From the NCBI GenBank assembly GCA_023138975.1, contig JAGLON010000013.1, positions 248,001 to 312,000 of the forward strand: 64,000 nt of DNA, given 5' to 3'. Origin of the DNA: Candidatus Zixiibacteriota bacterium. GTDB lineage: Bacteria; Zixibacteria; MSB-5A5; GN15; JAAZOE01. Position 1 is the stretch's first letter, and every line of letters begins with the position of its first letter. A model generated the notes under the pieces. The model saw only the letters and a list, made by a program, of their open reading frames with translations. It had not been told where the DNA came from and ran no database searches. Both the position numbers and the translations under genes were made by a program. Shown here one piece after another: positions 63,418 through 64,000 of the stretch.

Positions 63418-64000
63418 ATGGAAACTGTCATGCCGCAAATAGTATCAGTCGTCTTTATCATCGTTGGCATTGGTCTGCTCTACAACAGTTTTGTAGTATT
63501 TAGAAAATTCCGCTTGATAAAAGACATTCCCCGCTCAACCATCCGCTCGATGGCTATGGGTATCGTAGAACTGCACGGAAAAGTTAAATCAAAGATAATG
63601 CTAACCTCTCCCTTTGCCAAAAAGGAATGTGTATATTTTAAATATACGATAGAAGAACTCAGACGTAGCGGCAGCGGAAAGAACCGCACTACCAAGTGGG
63701 TACCAATCGGAAAAGGCGAACGACACAAACCGTTCTATGCTCTCGATAACACCGGAGAGGTTCTTGTCATTCCAAATGGGGCCGACTTTAATATAGATTT
63801 AAAACATGAATACCGGCAGAGATCCGGTTTCTTTGGCGGATTTAAACGGGCCATTGAAGCTATTACAAATCTGGGTGGATACGATCAGAAGGAGCTGCTG
63901 GATATTTCCAGTTATAACCTCAATGAAGTCGACAAGGATTCCATCTTAAAGTTTTACTCGGTCGGGGATCGGCGTTACCGTGAGTATTACCTTCAGCCAG
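63418..64000 (+). CDS. GIDE-domain membrane protein (partial, C-terminus outside window)
   Basis: The open frame from ATG 63418 runs to the window edge (194 residues). A hydrophobic helix (about 8-27, VSVVFIIVGIGLLYNSFVVF) is followed by RSMAMGIVELHGKV, LTSPFAKKECVYFKYTIEE and the FYALDNTGEVLVIPNGADF region. This is the GIDE (beside-a-membrane) domain known from the animal mitochondrial E3 ligase MUL1/MAPL and many bacterial proteins. Bacterial versions lack known ligase activity as far as is established. A second membrane helix would be expected past the edge. AAGGGA is the likely ribosome site. The role is unknown. Confidence 0.75.
   Translation, partial: METVMPQIVSVVFIIVGIGLLYNSFVVFRKFRLIKDIPRSTIRSMAMGIVELHGKVKSKIMLTSPFAKKECVYFKYTIEELRRSGSGKNRTTKWVPIGKGERHKPFYALDNTGEVLVIPNGADFNIDLKHEYRQRSGFFGGFKRAIEAITNLGGYDQKELLDISSYNLNEVDKDSILKFYSVGDRRYREYYLQP

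Noticed and set aside
1-64000. tRNA, rRNA, CRISPR array, prophage or toxin-antitoxin locus
   Set aside because: No cloverleaf, direct-repeat array, integrase, terminase or paired small toxin genes were recognised in a reading of both strands.

Overview
The window reads as a chromosome segment of a Gram-negative, double-membrane, respiring bacterium of the FCB/candidate-phylum kind. The best guess is a Zixibacteria-like lineage. This rests on inference from: a secreted subtilase ending in two GDAN-x-DG-x-VN-x-GDAVYIINYVF dockerin-type repeats; surface proteins ending in FlgD-Ig/T9SS-like domains with the NFPNPFNP signature; an MXAN_6640-type surface metalloprotease; TonB-receptor-like, Omp85-like and SppA-linked barrels; and moderate GC. 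No rRNA, tRNA, CRISPR array, phage gene or insertion sequence was seen. Base composition is even apart from one AT-rich gene near 56.6-57.9 kb.

0-9 kb (minus strand): a partial LolA-like protein gene, a catalytic/non-catalytic pair of M16 peptidases, then a coupled trio of an rRNA-methyltransferase-like gene, a DUF4097-like exported protein and a signal peptide peptidase SppA carrying an N-terminal outer-membrane-barrel-like domain. 9-25 kb (mixed strands): a patatin-Omp85 protein (type Vd secretion architecture), a CBS-containing CLC protein, a FAD amine oxidoreductase, an alpha/beta hydrolase, the Fe-S carriers Nfu and Mrp (Mrp fused to DUF971), a FlgD-Ig surface protein, an orphan GAF plus histidine-acceptor protein, purF and the dockerin subtilase.

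25-39.5 kb (minus strand): a complete 14-gene respiratory complex I operon nuoA-N, in canonical order, with a small glutaredoxin-like gene between nuoM and nuoN. One good sigma70-type promoter fixes the nuoA start, and nuoJ appears to start at CTG. 39.6-44.6 kb: a PHP hydrolase, a methyltransferase and a UMF1-type transporter in one operon, then two tandem exported acidic paralogues (DUF2884/YggN-like), each followed by a clear terminator.

44.6-56.4 kb (minus strand): a long co-directional cluster that may be one transcript. It runs from a promoter upstream of manC (mannose-1-phosphate guanylyltransferase) through a SPOR lipoprotein, tsaC, a low-molecular-weight phosphatase, a DUF3108 protein, a deoxyhypusine-synthase-like protein, fused FtcD, a PHP phosphoesterase, an MXAN_6640 metalloprotease, an ECF S component, a TonB-receptor-like barrel and a broken HD-domain gene. 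An 88-bp palindromic repeat unit lies just beyond. 56.6-64 kb: an AT-rich exported protein resembling only the front part of M1 aminopeptidases, nnr (NAD(P)HX repair), lon, a probably leaderless alr, and the start of a GIDE-domain membrane protein.

Two broader points. Several genes without a Shine-Dalgarno sequence have a promoter ending 5-10 bases before the ATG, which suggests leaderless mRNA. GTG and TTG starts are frequent, so several starts given here were chosen from ribosome-binding-site or promoter position. No wholly new multi-gene system stands out. The least ordinary arrangements are the barrel-SppA fusion, the metalloprotease/ECF-S/receptor operon, the LolA-like domain shared between an M16 peptidase and its neighbour, and the tandem acidic paralogues.
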